The translations under genes were made by a program, and so were the position numbers. Source: an uncultured Prevotellaceae bacterium (GTDB lineage: Bacteria; Bacteroidota; Bacteroidia; Bacteroidales; Muribaculaceae). From it: a DNA stretch of 64,000 bases. The stretch covers positions 1 through 64,000 of the forward strand of contig CALGGO010000014.1 of NCBI GenBank assembly GCA_937916085.1, given 5' to 3'. The notes under the pieces were generated by a model. The model did not search any database and was not told where the DNA came from. It saw nothing but the letters and a program-made list of their open reading frames with translations. Below, one piece after another: positions 15,009-23,972 of the stretch. Position 1 is the stretch's first letter. Every line of letters starts with the position of its first letter.

Positions 15009-17654
15009 TTAAAATTCCTGTCCGAGCACGAAGTGGAAGTTGCTGCCTCCCTTAGTGCCGTAAACCTTATCGAAGCCGTAGCCCCAGTCGATACCCATCA
15101 TACCAATCATTGGCAGATAGATGCGAGCGCCAACACCTGCCGAGCGCTTCAAGTCAAACGGGTTGAACTTGCTGACGCTCGTCCATGCATTACCCGCCTC
15201 AACAAAGATGAGAGGATAGATAGTGGCGCTGTTAGAGAGCATCAGCGGGAAATGAAGCTCCATAGCAAGTCGGGTGTAGGCATAACCTTCTTGACCATAA
15301 GGCGTTAAGGCACCGTTCTCATAACCACGCAGGGCGATGGTCTCGGTGGCGTAGGTGTAGCTGCCGCTCATGCCGTCGCCACCCACATAGAAGGTCTCAA
15401 ATGGCGACTTCACGTGTTTTGTCCAGTTGCCGAGCAGTCCAAAGTCGGCACGGGTCATGAGCACCAGAGTCCAGCGACCGTTGGGGTCGGTGAGTGGAGT
15501 GTAGGTCTTTGCCTGGAATTTGAGTTTCCAGTATTCAATCCAGCGATAGAGGTCTTTCTTGGCGGCATCGGTGCCTGCCTCACTCAGAGCCTTCCAGTCT
15601 TTCTTGCCAAATAGATTTACAGGAGGTGTGGCATGGAACGAAAGTGTGAACGAACTACCGCGACGTGTGTAAAGCGGGTTATCGATACTGTTGCGCGAGA
15701 GTGTCAATCCCAGCACGAGCGAGTTGCTCACTCCGTTCTTCATGTAGTACATGTATTCCCAATTCTTGAGGCTGTACCACTGGTAGCTCAGGTCTGCCAT
15801 GAGGGTGAAATAGTCGTCGGGCCACTTCAAGCGCTTACCAAATCCCACTGTCACACCTGCCATCTGAAGGTATTTACCTGGGTCGTAGGCATTCTCATAG
15901 TAGTTACCACTATAATTGCCATAGTAGTTGTTGTAGCCGTTATACATGCCACTGTACAGGTAGTTATAATAGTAGTTCTGGTACTGGCTGTTGTAGAACG
16001 ACGAGTTGATACCGGTAGTGCGGCTGTAGAATGCCGACACTTGCAGAGTGTTAGGACGCTTGCCACCAAACCAGGGATCCACGAACGAGAGGCTATAGGC
16101 CTGATAGTACTTGGCGTTGGTTTGGGCACTGATTGAGAACGTCTGTCCATCGCCCTGAGGGATGATACCTTTAAAAGACGAAGGATGGAACAGGTTCTTG
16201 ATTGAGAAGTTGGTAAACTTGAGCGTCACCTTACCGATGATACCCGTCTGTCCCCAACCTGCCGAAAGCTCGATTTGGTCGTTGGCTTTAGACTCCAGAT
16301 TAAGGATGATATCTACTGTGCCGTCTTCTTCGTTGGGCTCAGGGCGTATGTCCATCTTCTCGGGGTCGAAGTGACCAGTCTGGGCAATCTCACGCGCCGA
16401 GCGCACCAGGTCTTCCTTGCTGAAGAGCTCACCAGGACGCACACGCAGCTCACGGCGCACCACTTTCTCATAGAGGCGGTCGTTACCGTTGATGACCACC
16501 TTGTTGATGCGCGCCTGCTTGCCCTCATAGATGCGCATCTCGAGGTCAACAGAGTCGCCTTCAATCTTGGTCTCGGTAGGTATGAGCTGGAAGAAGAGGT
16601 ATCCATTGTTCATATAGAGGTTAGAAACGGCATCGTCGTCTTCACTCACACGCTTGTTGAGCAGTTTCTGGTTATAGACGTCTCCTTTCTCAAATCCCAG
16701 CACATCGTTAAGAGTAGCAGTAGGATAAACGGTGTTGCCCACCCAATTGATGTTGGAGATATAATATTTCTTGCCCTCATCAACTTTGAGATACACGTCA
16801 ACCGATTTGTCGTTATAGTTGGCAACGCTGTCCCACACTATCACCGCGTCGCGATAGCCTTTCTCATTGTATTTGTCAATTATGCGCTGCTTGTCTTCCT
16901 CATAGTCGGTGCGAACAAACTTCTTCTGGCTGAACCATTTTAAGACGTTAAGAATACCACTCTCGTTGGTCTTCTTCATGGTGCGCTTTATCTTACTGTC
17001 GCTGAGCACCTTGTTGCCCTCGATATAGATTTTGTGCACGCCCACTTTCTCGTGTTTATCGACCACGATATCTACAATCACCTCGTTCTGCTTGCTCAGG
17101 TCTTCTTGCTGGCGCACATTGCAGGTGGCTTTCTCAAAGCCTTTGGCGGCATAATATTTCTCAATGATTTGCTCTATGCGGTTGGAGATATTGGGTGTAA
17201 TTTGGCTTCCCACCAAGTTACCCAGTCGCTCAGTAATATCTTTCTGCTCGCCCTTCTTCATTCCCACGAAGTTCACCTTCGAGATGCGCGGCTGCTGGCG
17301 CAGGTTGAACTCCAACCAAGCCTTGTTGCCATATATCTTCTCTACTTTAATCTGCACCTTCGAGAACAAGCCCTGCCTCCAGAATCGCTTTGCGGCGTTC
17401 TTGAGCTCACTGCCAGGAATCTCAATGCGCTGCCCTAGCGACAGCCCCGAGTAGCCAATAATGACATAATCCTCGTAGTTATCAACACCCGTGACTTTAA
17501 TTCCGGCTATCTCATACTTTGTTGGTGAGCCATTAAAGAGGAGTTTCGGGTTGTAAATTGTATCATTCACAGTATTTGACTCCTGGGCATTACTTAGCGC
17601 AGTGCTTATCGCCATTACCGATAGAAAGACTATTAAGAACTTAATATATCGCAT
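15009..17654 (-). CDS. bamA: Outer membrane protein assembly factor BamA
   Basis: The Omp85-family core of the beta-barrel assembly machine, 881 residues. It has a signal peptide (residues 1-23), five POTRA domains over about 45-480 (for example the strand-turn YEIAGIKVTGVDNYED, and VHKIYIEGNKVLSDSKI), then a 16-strand barrel. The barrel contains the conserved lid-loop region ETIALRGYENGALTPYGQ (the RGY equivalent of VRGF/Y) and ends ...NFHFVLGQEF with a terminal aromatic. One insert is very Tyr/Asn-rich (about 580-612: SQYQNYYYNYLYSGMYNGYNN), probably an extracellular loop. It is 24 bases downstream of uppS, so co-transcribed with it. Confidence 0.95.
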   Translation of the reverse strand: MRYIKFLIVFLSVMAISTALSNAQESNTVNDTIYNPKLLFNGSPTKYEIAGIKVTGVDNYEDYVIIGYSGLSLGQRIEIPGSELKNAAKRFWRQGLFSKVQIKVEKIYGNKAWLEFNLRQQPRISKVNFVGMKKGEQKDITERLGNLVGSQITPNISNRIEQIIEKYYAAKGFEKATCNVRQQEDLSKQNEVIVDIVVDKHEKVGVHKIYIEGNKVLSDSKIKRTMKKTNESGILNVLKWFSQKKFVRTDYEEDKQRIIDKYNEKGYRDAVIVWDSVANYNDKSVDVYLKVDEGKKYYISNINWVGNTVYPTATLNDVLGFEKGDVYNQKLLNKRVSEDDDAVSNLYMNNGYLFFQLIPTETKIEGDSVDLEMRIYEGKQARINKVVINGNDRLYEKVVRRELRVRPGELFSKEDLVRSAREIAQTGHFDPEKMDIRPEPNEEDGTVDIILNLESKANDQIELSAGWGQTGIIGKVTLKFTNFSIKNLFHPSSFKGIIPQGDGQTFSISAQTNAKYYQAYSLSFVDPWFGGKRPNTLQVSAFYSRTTGINSSFYNSQYQNYYYNYLYSGMYNGYNNYYGNYSGNYYENAYDPGKYLQMAGVTVGFGKRLKWPDDYFTLMADLSYQWYSLKNWEYMYYMKNGVSNSLVLGLTLSRNSIDNPLYTRRGSSFTLSFHATPPVNLFGKKDWKALSEAGTDAAKKDLYRWIEYWKLKFQAKTYTPLTDPNGRWTLVLMTRADFGLLGNWTKHVKSPFETFYVGGDGMSGSYTYATETIALRGYENGALTPYGQEGYAYTRLAMELHFPLMLSNSATIYPLIFVEAGNAWTSVSKFNPFDLKRSAGVGARIYLPMIGMMGIDWGYGFDKVYGTKGGSNFHFVLGQEF

Positions 17655-17678
17655 ATTTGTTTCGTGTATAATTTCGTG

Positions 17679-18425
17679 TTAGTTTGCCGTCAGTTGCTCA
17701 CTGGTTTTTCCATAACGGCGCTCACGCTGCTGATAGCTGAGTATCGCCTCGCAGAAATCGTCTTTAGTGAAATCGGGCCAAAATTTGTCGGTGAAATAGA
17801 GTTCGCTGTAAGCGATCTGCCACAACAGGAAGTTGCTGATGCGCTCGTCGCCAGCGGTGCGAATGAGCAGGTCGGGGTCGGGCATGAAATTGGTAGCCAG
17901 CGACTGCGACAGCATGTCGGCACTAATCGACTCCACTTCAATCTCTCCAGCAACCGCCTTGCGCGCCAACGTCTTGCACGCCTCCACAATTTCCCAGCGT
18001 GAAGAATAGCTCAACGCCAAGCACAGCACCAGCCCGGTGCAGTGTGAGGTGTCATCGATGCACTTGGCGAGACGCTGACGGGCAAAGAGGGGCATGCGCT
18101 CAAGGTCGCCAATAGCAGTGAGTCGCACATTGTTCTTGATAAGGTCGGGCGTCTGTTGCTCAATGGAGACCACAACCAGGTTCATGAGAGCGTCAACCTC
18201 GTCTTGCGGGCGGTTCCAGTTCTCGGTAGAGAATGTGTAGAGCGTCAAGTAGCCTATTCCCAGCTCGCTGGCAATCTCAGTAATTTGCCTCACCGTAGTC
18301 ACACCGTTCTCGTGACCGATAGAGCGTATCAGCCCTCGCTGCTTTGCCCATCGCCCGTTGCCGTCCATAATGATGGCAACATGCTTTGGCAATCGGGTGC
18401 GGTCTATTTTTTCTATCGATGACAT
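17679..18425 (-). CDS. uppS: Isoprenyl transferase (undecaprenyl diphosphate synthase)
   Basis: A cis-prenyltransferase that condenses isopentenyl diphosphate onto farnesyl diphosphate to make the C55 carrier for peptidoglycan and other envelope glycans. It is 248 residues. The catalytic block HVAIIMDGNGRWAKQRGL places the conserved Asp at residue 21. YLTLYTFSTENWNRP and DLLIRTAGDERISNFLLWQIAYSELYF are the two other conserved regions. Its position between DUF6089 and bamA is the standard order in this phylum. Confidence 0.95.
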   Translation of the reverse strand: MSSIEKIDRTRLPKHVAIIMDGNGRWAKQRGLIRSIGHENGVTTVRQITEIASELGIGYLTLYTFSTENWNRPQDEVDALMNLVVVSIEQQTPDLIKNNVRLTAIGDLERMPLFARQRLAKCIDDTSHCTGLVLCLALSYSSRWEIVEACKTLARKAVAGEIEVESISADMLSQSLATNFMPDPDLLIRTAGDERISNFLLWQIAYSELYFTDKFWPDFTKDDFCEAILSYQQRERRYGKTSEQLTAN

Positions 18426-18440
18426 ATCTCTGTTGTTAGA

Positions 18441-19112
18441 TTACTCAATATAATGACATTTCACACAGCGCTTGCTGAACTCGTAGGTTACCGTGAACAT
18501 CGCTACTGAATACCAGTCGGTGTTCTTGGCGATGCCGTGGTTGTAGCCATAGAGGTCGGTAATGCCGTCAACCTTGTCGCTGAACGACTTGCGCATGGTG
18601 AACTCAAAGCCCAAGTTTAGGCGCTCTTTCAGCCTAAACTTCACTCCTGCGCCTAGTGGCAGCACCATGCCGAAACTAGTGTTGCCATTGGCAAACGACA
18701 ACTCTGCACCCAGACCGGCAGTGAGGTAAGGCGAGATGCGCTTGTAGTGCTTGTAGCGCGGTCCGTCGCCAAAGTGGAAGAAGTTGAACTCCACCTGTCC
18801 CGCCAAGTCAAGCACATGAGCAGTGAAACTGTACTGCTGGTCAAAGGGGAACTTCGACTCAACATTTTTGCTGTCGCCAGCAAGGTTCACATATAGCAAG
18901 TTGCCCTTGAAAGCAAAGCGGGTGTTCAGATTGTAGCGGAATATGCCACCACCTGCCACTCGCGGCATCTTGTACATGTTGCTCTTGTTCACATCGCCCA
19001 GGTAACCTGTCACGCCAACAGCTGGACCTATCTCATAACGATAGGTCTGGCTCCAGGCGCACACAGCTCCCATGAGCATCAGTGTCACTATCATAGCGGT
19101 TTTTCTAATCAT
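18441..19112 (-). CDS. DUF6089 family outer membrane beta-barrel protein
   Basis: A predicted 8-stranded outer-membrane barrel of 223 residues. The signal peptide MIRKTAMIVTLMLMGAVCAWSQ starts at ATG 19112, followed by YRYEIGPAVGVTGYLGDVN, the family's opening. Alternating amphipathic strands follow, including the segment ISPYLTAGLGAELSFANG. A 26-residue upstream extension is open but lacks sense as a leader. DUF6089 genes regularly head the uppS-bamA cluster; the function is not known. The C-terminus ends RCVKCHYIE, with two Cys outside the barrel. Confidence 0.88.
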   Translation of the reverse strand: MIRKTAMIVTLMLMGAVCAWSQTYRYEIGPAVGVTGYLGDVNKSNMYKMPRVAGGGIFRYNLNTRFAFKGNLLYVNLAGDSKNVESKFPFDQQYSFTAHVLDLAGQVEFNFFHFGDGPRYKHYKRISPYLTAGLGAELSFANGNTSFGMVLPLGAGVKFRLKERLNLGFEFTMRKSFSDKVDGITDLYGYNHGIAKNTDWYSVAMFTVTYEFSKRCVKCHYIE

Positions 19113-19231
19113 TGCCTTATCTTCTTTCTTGATTAATATTAGAGAAAACGCTATTAAGCGATGAAAACGTATATTTTTAATGAGCAACAAGCCATTAATT
19201 AATCTTTTTTAGGGATGTATTATAACGTCCT

Positions 19232-20734
19232 TTAGAATACTGGTTTGTAGGTTAAACGGCGCAACACGCCTTCCCACACATTGTTGAGAGCCCCACCATT
19301 GGCAGCATAGCCGCCAAAGAGATATAGGAATGAGCTCTCCCACTCGTTGACAGGAGTCACTTGCCCCGGGTCATAACTCATCATGCGTTGGGAACTGGCA
19401 TTTAGAGTGCGGTCAAAGACAAAGACTTGTGCCCCGCTGAAGGCAGGGATAATAGTTGGCAGCTGCACTCCATCCTCGCCCTTACCCCAGTTTATTCCCT
19501 GGTTCCTAGAGACATAGGTCGTGGTGTTGAGGTCGCCAGTGGCAAGCTTGCCGCCTATCACCATCCAGGTCACGCGCTTGACGGGGGTGGCTGAAACTGA
19601 GGCTTGAGTGAAAGTGTAATAGCTAAAGAGCGATGCCTCGCCGATTGCTGGCAGCACGTCGTCGTTATTGCTCAGCAAGCCCCACTGCTCGCCATCATAG
19701 CCCCACACGGCATTGGTGAGGTCGCCGTTGGCAAGCGTGCCTCCAACACACATAGCCTGCTGGTTGGCGGTCCATTCGTTGCTCGCCATCACCAGCTGGC
19801 TCATGCCGCTAACGGGGAAGTCGTCGTCAATTATGGTTGAAACAAACCCCTCGCGCTGAGGATATTCGTCGTGAACCCATGTCGTGCCGTCATGCTTCAC
19901 GCCAAGCACGCGGTCGTTATATGCGCCAATAATGGTGGTCCATGCCACGCCGCAGGGAATCCAAGAGGTTCCCATGTCGCTGCTGCTGTAAAGCTCGCCG
20001 GTCTCGTCAAGGATATAAAGCTCGTCGGGGGTGGCGGTAAAGCTCGACACATTGGGTACAAAGGGCAGCGCAAGCACCGTCTTGCTCCAAGAGCCTGCCA
20101 GTGGGTCGGCAGCGGCACTGAGCACATAGTTGCCGTTATCGTTTGCCAAGCACAGGAACTCGTCGTCACGCATAACGGTTTTAGAGGCTTTTAGTGTTGA
20201 CGACACATTAGGCAGGTCGCGGCGGTTGCTCTGATTCCACACTATAGTGTCGGGCTGCTGTTGGTGAACATTCACTTTCACCGAGTAGTCACGAGTGTAA
20301 GCGCTGTTATAGGCAGTGATTCGAAGCGTCACATCGCCCGTGAAGTCGATAGAGTCGGTAGTGCTACTGCTCTTATAGGTGATTGTGGTGTCTTGCTGGA
20401 CGTCTCCATTCTTCACGATAAATTGCGCCGACGACACTGTGCTGGCGCAGGTCACATTCACGAGCAACGCTGTCACACGGGTGCCATAGGGCAATGAGTC
20501 GGCATTATAAATCTCTCCCTTGTCTTGGTCGATGGCAAATGTCACCGAGTCGAGACCGCTCAAAATCTTGGTATTTGCTTGCAGCGAGAACGCCGACACA
20601 AGCGTTGTAGTGTAGGAATAAGAACTATATTCATTGTCGGTAGTTGTCCCGGGCTCATCCTTCTTGTTACAGGATGCCACAGTAGATGCCAACAGCATGA
20701 AAATCAACAAGTATAATGGAAAGTGTCTGTTCAT
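19232..20734 (-). CDS. DUF6242 domain-containing lipoprotein
   Basis: A predicted surface or periplasmic lipoprotein of 500 residues. The lipobox is ASTVASC, with Cys at 22. The mature protein opens with a short Asp/Thr/Ser linker, then a beta-rich domain of about 110 residues (FSLQANTKILSGLDSVTFAID...), followed by a propeller-like region with repeated kelch- or sialidase-like strands (DDEFLCLANDNGNYVLSA, LYILDETGELYSSSDMGTSWI, LNNVWEGVLRR). Homologues are widespread in Bacteroidales and uncharacterised. The promoter box TAATTTTG lies at 20761-20768. Confidence 0.85.
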   Translation of the reverse strand: MNRHFPLYLLIFMLLASTVASCNKKDEPGTTTDNEYSSYSYTTTLVSAFSLQANTKILSGLDSVTFAIDQDKGEIYNADSLPYGTRVTALLVNVTCASTVSSAQFIVKNGDVQQDTTITYKSSSTTDSIDFTGDVTLRITAYNSAYTRDYSVKVNVHQQQPDTIVWNQSNRRDLPNVSSTLKASKTVMRDDEFLCLANDNGNYVLSAAADPLAGSWSKTVLALPFVPNVSSFTATPDELYILDETGELYSSSDMGTSWIPCGVAWTTIIGAYNDRVLGVKHDGTTWVHDEYPQREGFVSTIIDDDFPVSGMSQLVMASNEWTANQQAMCVGGTLANGDLTNAVWGYDGEQWGLLSNNDDVLPAIGEASLFSYYTFTQASVSATPVKRVTWMVIGGKLATGDLNTTTYVSRNQGINWGKGEDGVQLPTIIPAFSGAQVFVFDRTLNASSQRMMSYDPGQVTPVNEWESSFLYLFGGYAANGGALNNVWEGVLRRLTYKPVF

Positions 20735-20760
20735 TTTATTTCTTTATTAAAAATAACTTG

Positions 20761-20768
20761 CAAAATTA
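20761..20768 (-). promoter_or_regulatory. Bacteroidota -7 box for the DUF6242 gene
   Basis: TAATTTTG on the minus strand, 26 bases before ATG 20734. Confidence 0.5.
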
Positions 20769-20870
20769 CAACAAAATTAGTATTTATATACCAATACACA
20801 CTCTTTAATTAAGATAATAAAAGGCAAAAGCCCATTTTTTACACCTTTTTAACGAACACAGCGACGGCTC

Positions 20871-20987
20871 TCTTTTTTCAAACAAAGTCAACAAAGAAAA
20901 ACAAAGACAACAAATAATATTTTTTTTTGTTTTTGTTTTTGTTTTTGTTAAGTCGTTGTTTTTGTTGTTTTTTATAACGGTGACCTC
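20871..20987. repeat. MITE-like element (CAAACAAAG ... TTATAACGGTG family), internally degenerate
   Basis: It begins CTTTTTTCAAACAAAGTCAAC and ends GTTGTTTTTTATAACGGTGAC. The right end matches the element at 37246-37380, and the left end matches 22062-22168. The interior is A/T-rich with five GTTTTT units. The left flank is otherwise unremarkable. With the promoter at 21039 this accounts for the 333-base gap. Confidence 0.6.
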
Positions 20988-21038
20988 GCTTAATCGCATT
21001 TTTGTGGGGTTGGTTTGATATAAATATGAAAAAAACAC

Positions 21039-21046
21039 TAACTTTG
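21039..21046 (+). promoter_or_regulatory. Bacteroidota promoter for the DUF4886 gene
   Basis: TAACTTTG at -7 and TTTG at 21014-21017 as -33, with 21 bases between. It supports translation from ATG 21068 rather than the longer frame. Confidence 0.6.
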
Positions 21047-21067
21047 CATTCACATTCCTTGCACCAC

Positions 21068-21985
21068 ATGAAATCAACACTACTTCACATCATCGCGGCT
21101 TTTGTCATGTTGCTCGTTTGCGCGCAATGCTCTAAACAAGAGCTTGAGGTGCCAACGGTCATTGACAGGAGCAAGCACGAATTGCCCGTGGGGAAATGCG
21201 CTCTCAAAGTGCTGGCAATAGGCAACTCCTTCACCGACGACCCGATTGCCTACTTCGATGCCATTGTGCGGGCTTCGGGCATCGACCGCAGCAGTCTTTG
21301 CCTATATACGGCAGTGAAAGGTGGAGCCTCGCTTGAATACTGGGCCACCACCTGTCACGACGGCGATGAAGTCACCATTACTCGCCGCTCGGGACTCGTC
21401 ACCATGCCCATCATCCAAGCACCTATCAAAGAGCTACTTGCACAAGATTGGGATGTGGTGACGGTGCAGCAGCTCTCTAATCTGGCACAAGATTCCACGA
21501 GTCTGTCTCCCTACCTGCCTTATCTCGTTAATGAGATTAGGGAGCTATGTCCAAACAAGGATGTTGTCATCGCTTTCCAACAGGTGTGGAGCTACTGGGG
21601 AGGACACTTGCAAACAAGCATCTATAATTGGCAGAACATCAGCGAAGTAGCGAAATCAACTATAGATTACGGCATTGACATGATTATCCCCACTGGCACA
21701 GCAATTCAAAATGCCAGAGCGACAACACTTAACACCCCTCACGGACTCTTGCGCGACGACAAGCATCTGGCATTCGGAGTGGGGCGATATGTGGCGGCAT
21801 GCACTTGGTTTGAGGCACTCATCGCCCCAGTCTATGGCGTGAGCGTCGTTGGCAACACCGCAACCCACGACATCACCGAAACTGAGCAGGCCAACTCAAA
21901 ATACGAGACCGCTCCAGTCACCGACGACAACCGCACCCTCTGCCAGCAATGCGCCGCAGCAGCCATTGCGCTTCGCGAAGACTAG
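21068..21985 (+). CDS. DUF4886 domain-containing lipoprotein, SGNH-like hydrolase
   Basis: A predicted lipoprotein of 305 residues with lipobox LLVCAQC. The body has SGNH-hydrolase features: block I VLAIGNSFTDDPIAYF, and a C-terminal DDKHLAFGVGRYVAACTWFEAL supplying the Asp-His pair. DUF4886 proteins are proposed carbohydrate esterases or related hydrolases; no substrate is known. The start at ATG 21068 was chosen from the promoter at 21039 and the lipoprotein signal. An open extension to 21002 crosses the promoter and is rejected. Confidence 0.85.
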   Translation: MKSTLLHIIAAFVMLLVCAQCSKQELEVPTVIDRSKHELPVGKCALKVLAIGNSFTDDPIAYFDAIVRASGIDRSSLCLYTAVKGGASLEYWATTCHDGDEVTITRRSGLVTMPIIQAPIKELLAQDWDVVTVQQLSNLAQDSTSLSPYLPYLVNEIRELCPNKDVVIAFQQVWSYWGGHLQTSIYNWQNISEVAKSTIDYGIDMIIPTGTAIQNARATTLNTPHGLLRDDKHLAFGVGRYVAACTWFEALIAPVYGVSVVGNTATHDITETEQANSKYETAPVTDDNRTLCQQCAAAAIALRED

Positions 21986-22014
21986 AGAGCGCTTCGCACA
22001 GGTTAGAGGCTTCT

Positions 22015-22055
22015 TTAATGCAGAATGCCCGATACCTGATCCCCGATCCCCGAAA
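22015..22055. repeat. ATGCAGAAT / GATCCCC heptamer tract
   Basis: AATGCAGAATGCCCGAT is followed by CCTGATCCCCGATCCCCG. It carries the reverse-complement words of the ATTCTGC and GATCGGG families found at 14938 and 14205, and abuts the element at 22062. Confidence 0.75.
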
Positions 22056-22061
22056 AAAACA

Positions 22062-22168
22062 ACGACACAGTTATATCAAACAACTTTCACAACTTTCCAA
22101 CAACTTGAACAACAAAATATTATTTCTCACGCTCGGCACTCTTTTCTCAAACAAAGTCAACAAAGAAT
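22062..22168. repeat. MITE-like element (CACAGTTATATCAAACAAC family)
   Basis: It shares nearly 50 bases (CACAGTTATATCAAACAAC..TTCACAACTTTCCAAC.ACTTGAACAAC) with the element at 37246. The 3' part contains CTTTTCTCAAACAAAGTC, the end sequence seen at 20871. It is 61 bases from the ribD stop codon. Confidence 0.75.
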
Positions 22169-22228
22169 CTGAAATTAACAAAAAACCACAGTTTCTTGAG
22201 AATCAGTCAAATAAAACAATCAGAAAAA

Positions 22229-23260
22229 TCAGATTAATCCGTAGTTTTCTATTATGTGGATGTTTTGCAACACCCTCTTTGCGACACTCAAATCCACAAC
22301 TGGGGCTTTGATTCCTTTTCCTAAAATGATGGGAGAAACCTCGATGCGCAGCTCGTTCCACGCGCCAGCGTCAAGCATCTGCCGCAGCACATTGGCGCCG
22401 CCTTCCACCATCACGCTGGTGACACCCCGTGAGTAGAGATCACGCAGCCAGGATTCGGGATTTCGATCCCCGATCCCCGAGTCAAGTTTCACCCATTCCA
22501 CATTGCCTTCTATTCCTTGCTTTTTCTCGTTATAAATCAACGTTTTGCCTCCATCTGTCAGCAACTGGCACTCTAGTGGCATCGACAGGTTGCGGTCAAG
22601 CACCACACGCAGGGGCGAGTTGCCGCTCCAATGGCGCACGGTGAGCGACGGGTTGTCGATTCTCACCGTGCCGGCACCCACCACGATGGCATCGACCATC
22701 GACCGCTCACGGTGCATGAGCGCCTGAGTCAATTGGGTGCTGAATCTCACCGCACCGGTCTCACTGGCGAGAAAACCGTCGCTGCTCTGAGCCCATTTCA
22801 GCAAGACCCAAGGCACACCGCTAGTGTGGGCAGTGAAGAAGCGGCGGTTCAGCTCACGACATTCACGCTCGAGCACGCCAACTGTCACCTCTATTCCTGC
22901 CTCACGCAGCATCGCCACGCCGCGGCCGCTCACCTTCTCAAAGGGGTCGAGAACACCCACCACAACTTTCTTTATCCCTTTTTCTATCAGCAGCTTAGCG
23001 CACGGCGGAGTCTTGCCGTAGTGCGAACACGGCTCAAGGGTGACGTAGATGGTGCTCATGGGAAGCAGTGAATGGTCACGCACGCCAGCGATGGCATTAA
23101 CCTCGGCATGGGCATGACCGTAGCAGCGGTGAAAGTCCTCACCAATAATCTTGCCGTCATGCACCACCACAGCGCCCACCAGGGGGTTGGGCGAGGCGTG
23201 ACCCCCACCCTGCCGTGCCAGCTGCAAAGCTCGCATCATATATTTCTCGTCGATAGTCAT
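22229..23260 (-). CDS. ribD: Bifunctional riboflavin biosynthesis protein RibD
   Basis: It catalyses the deaminase and reductase steps converting the GTP cyclohydrolase II product to 5-amino-6-ribitylaminouracil phosphate. It is 343 residues. The N-terminal deaminase carries the zinc motif HAEVNAI (residues about 50-56) and PCSHYGKTPPCAKLL. The C-terminal reductase starts near 145 with VPWVLLKWAQSSDGFLA and contains AIVVGAGTVRIDNPSLTVR and VEGGANVLRQML. In the reductase linker the segment DSGIGDRNPES is encoded by CGGGGATCGGGGATCG, the GATCGGG heptamer repeat (22462-22485), so the repeat has entered coding sequence. No other riboflavin gene is nearby. Confidence 0.94.
   Translation of the reverse strand: MTIDEKYMMRALQLARQGGGHASPNPLVGAVVVHDGKIIGEDFHRCYGHAHAEVNAIAGVRDHSLLPMSTIYVTLEPCSHYGKTPPCAKLLIEKGIKKVVVGVLDPFEKVSGRGVAMLREAGIEVTVGVLERECRELNRRFFTAHTSGVPWVLLKWAQSSDGFLASETGAVRFSTQLTQALMHRERSMVDAIVVGAGTVRIDNPSLTVRHWSGNSPLRVVLDRNLSMPLECQLLTDGGKTLIYNEKKQGIEGNVEWVKLDSGIGDRNPESWLRDLYSRGVTSVMVEGGANVLRQMLDAGAWNELRIEVSPIILGKGIKAPVVDLSVAKRVLQNIHIIENYGLI
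22462..22485. repeat. GATCGGG heptamers inside ribD
   Basis: CGATCCCCGATCCCCGAG on the plus strand, identical in form to the intergenic tracts at 14205, 22038 and 37553. It encodes GIGDR in the RibD reductase domain, a loop between the strand ending EWVKLDS and the helix WLRDLYSRG. Confidence 0.7.
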
Positions 23261-23293
23261 TGCGCTTTGCGCAGTTATGAGTTTTCAGTTTTT

Positions 23294-23400
23294 AGCTGAC
23301 GAGCGAACGAGCTGACGAACGAACGAGACAAGTGTAAAGCTGCGACAACTACAATTGCCTTGTCAGCTTGTTCCTTGTCAGCTTGTTAGCTCAATTGTGC
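23294..23400. repeat. AGCTAAC composite inverted-repeat element (minus orientation, complete)
   Basis: Read on the plus strand it runs AGCTGACGAGCGAACGAGCTGACGAACG... to ...CCTTGTCAGCTTGTTAGCTCAATTG. It is the reverse complement of the element at 36225-36322, including the central ACTACAATTGCC/GCTGCGACAAC block. The two halves form an imperfect inverted repeat. It lies between the DUF2284 and ribD genes, both on the minus strand. Confidence 0.88.
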
Positions 23401-23401
23401 A

Positions 23402-23950
23402 TTATTCATTGAAAAACAGCGCGCACACCAGCGTCAGGTAGCGTGGCACGTTTTTCCCTTTGCTCCACACCATGTCGATGCCCAGCAGCTGGCGCGCCGT
23501 CTCGCTCACGTTGAAGCCGTAGGCCTCGAGCGACGGACGCACCACATCGGCATGGCGGCACGGCTTGCCATCGATGCGGGCGCATGGCGCATCGCCACAA
23601 CGCTCGCACTTGCCCACAAAGCCCAGCGCAAAACCCTGCCTCTCACGCTCCAGCTCCAGCAGGCGGCGGTTGAGCCGCTCCAGCTCGGGACGCATCAGGT
23701 CATAGACCTGCTCCAGCGGCATCCTGGCATCGTGGGGAGTGAGCTTCACACCAATTATCATCACCTTGTCGTAGGGTAGCAGGTCTTGCAGAGTGTCGTG
23801 GTCAAACGGCGGGCAGCCCCACCTCTTCCCATAGTTGGGACACTGCCGGCAGCACGCCTCAAAAGTCGCGACATTACGAAACTTCTCCACATAGCGGTCA
23901 CGGTCAACAACAGCGACCACCTCCTCGGCTTTATAGTTCCTCTCGTCCAT
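23402..23950 (-). CDS. DUF2284 domain-containing metal-binding protein
   Basis: A small cytoplasmic Cys-rich protein of 182 residues. Cys clusters are at about 32-47 (CCRQCPNYGKRWGCPPF) and about 115-133 (CERCGDAPCARIDGKPC), typical of DUF2284, a predicted Fe-S or zinc-binding family. The remainder includes the helix LMRPELERLNRRLLELERERQG. Function unknown. It is next to, and co-directional with, the TolC gene 22 bases upstream. Confidence 0.88.
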   Translation of the reverse strand: MDERNYKAEEVVAVVDRDRYVEKFRNVATFEACCRQCPNYGKRWGCPPFDHDTLQDLLPYDKVMIIGVKLTPHDARMPLEQVYDLMRPELERLNRRLLELERERQGFALGFVGKCERCGDAPCARIDGKPCRHADVVRPSLEAYGFNVSETARQLLGIDMVWSKGKNVPRYLTLVCALFFNE

Positions 23951-23972
23951 GATAAATAATAAACGAAAAACC

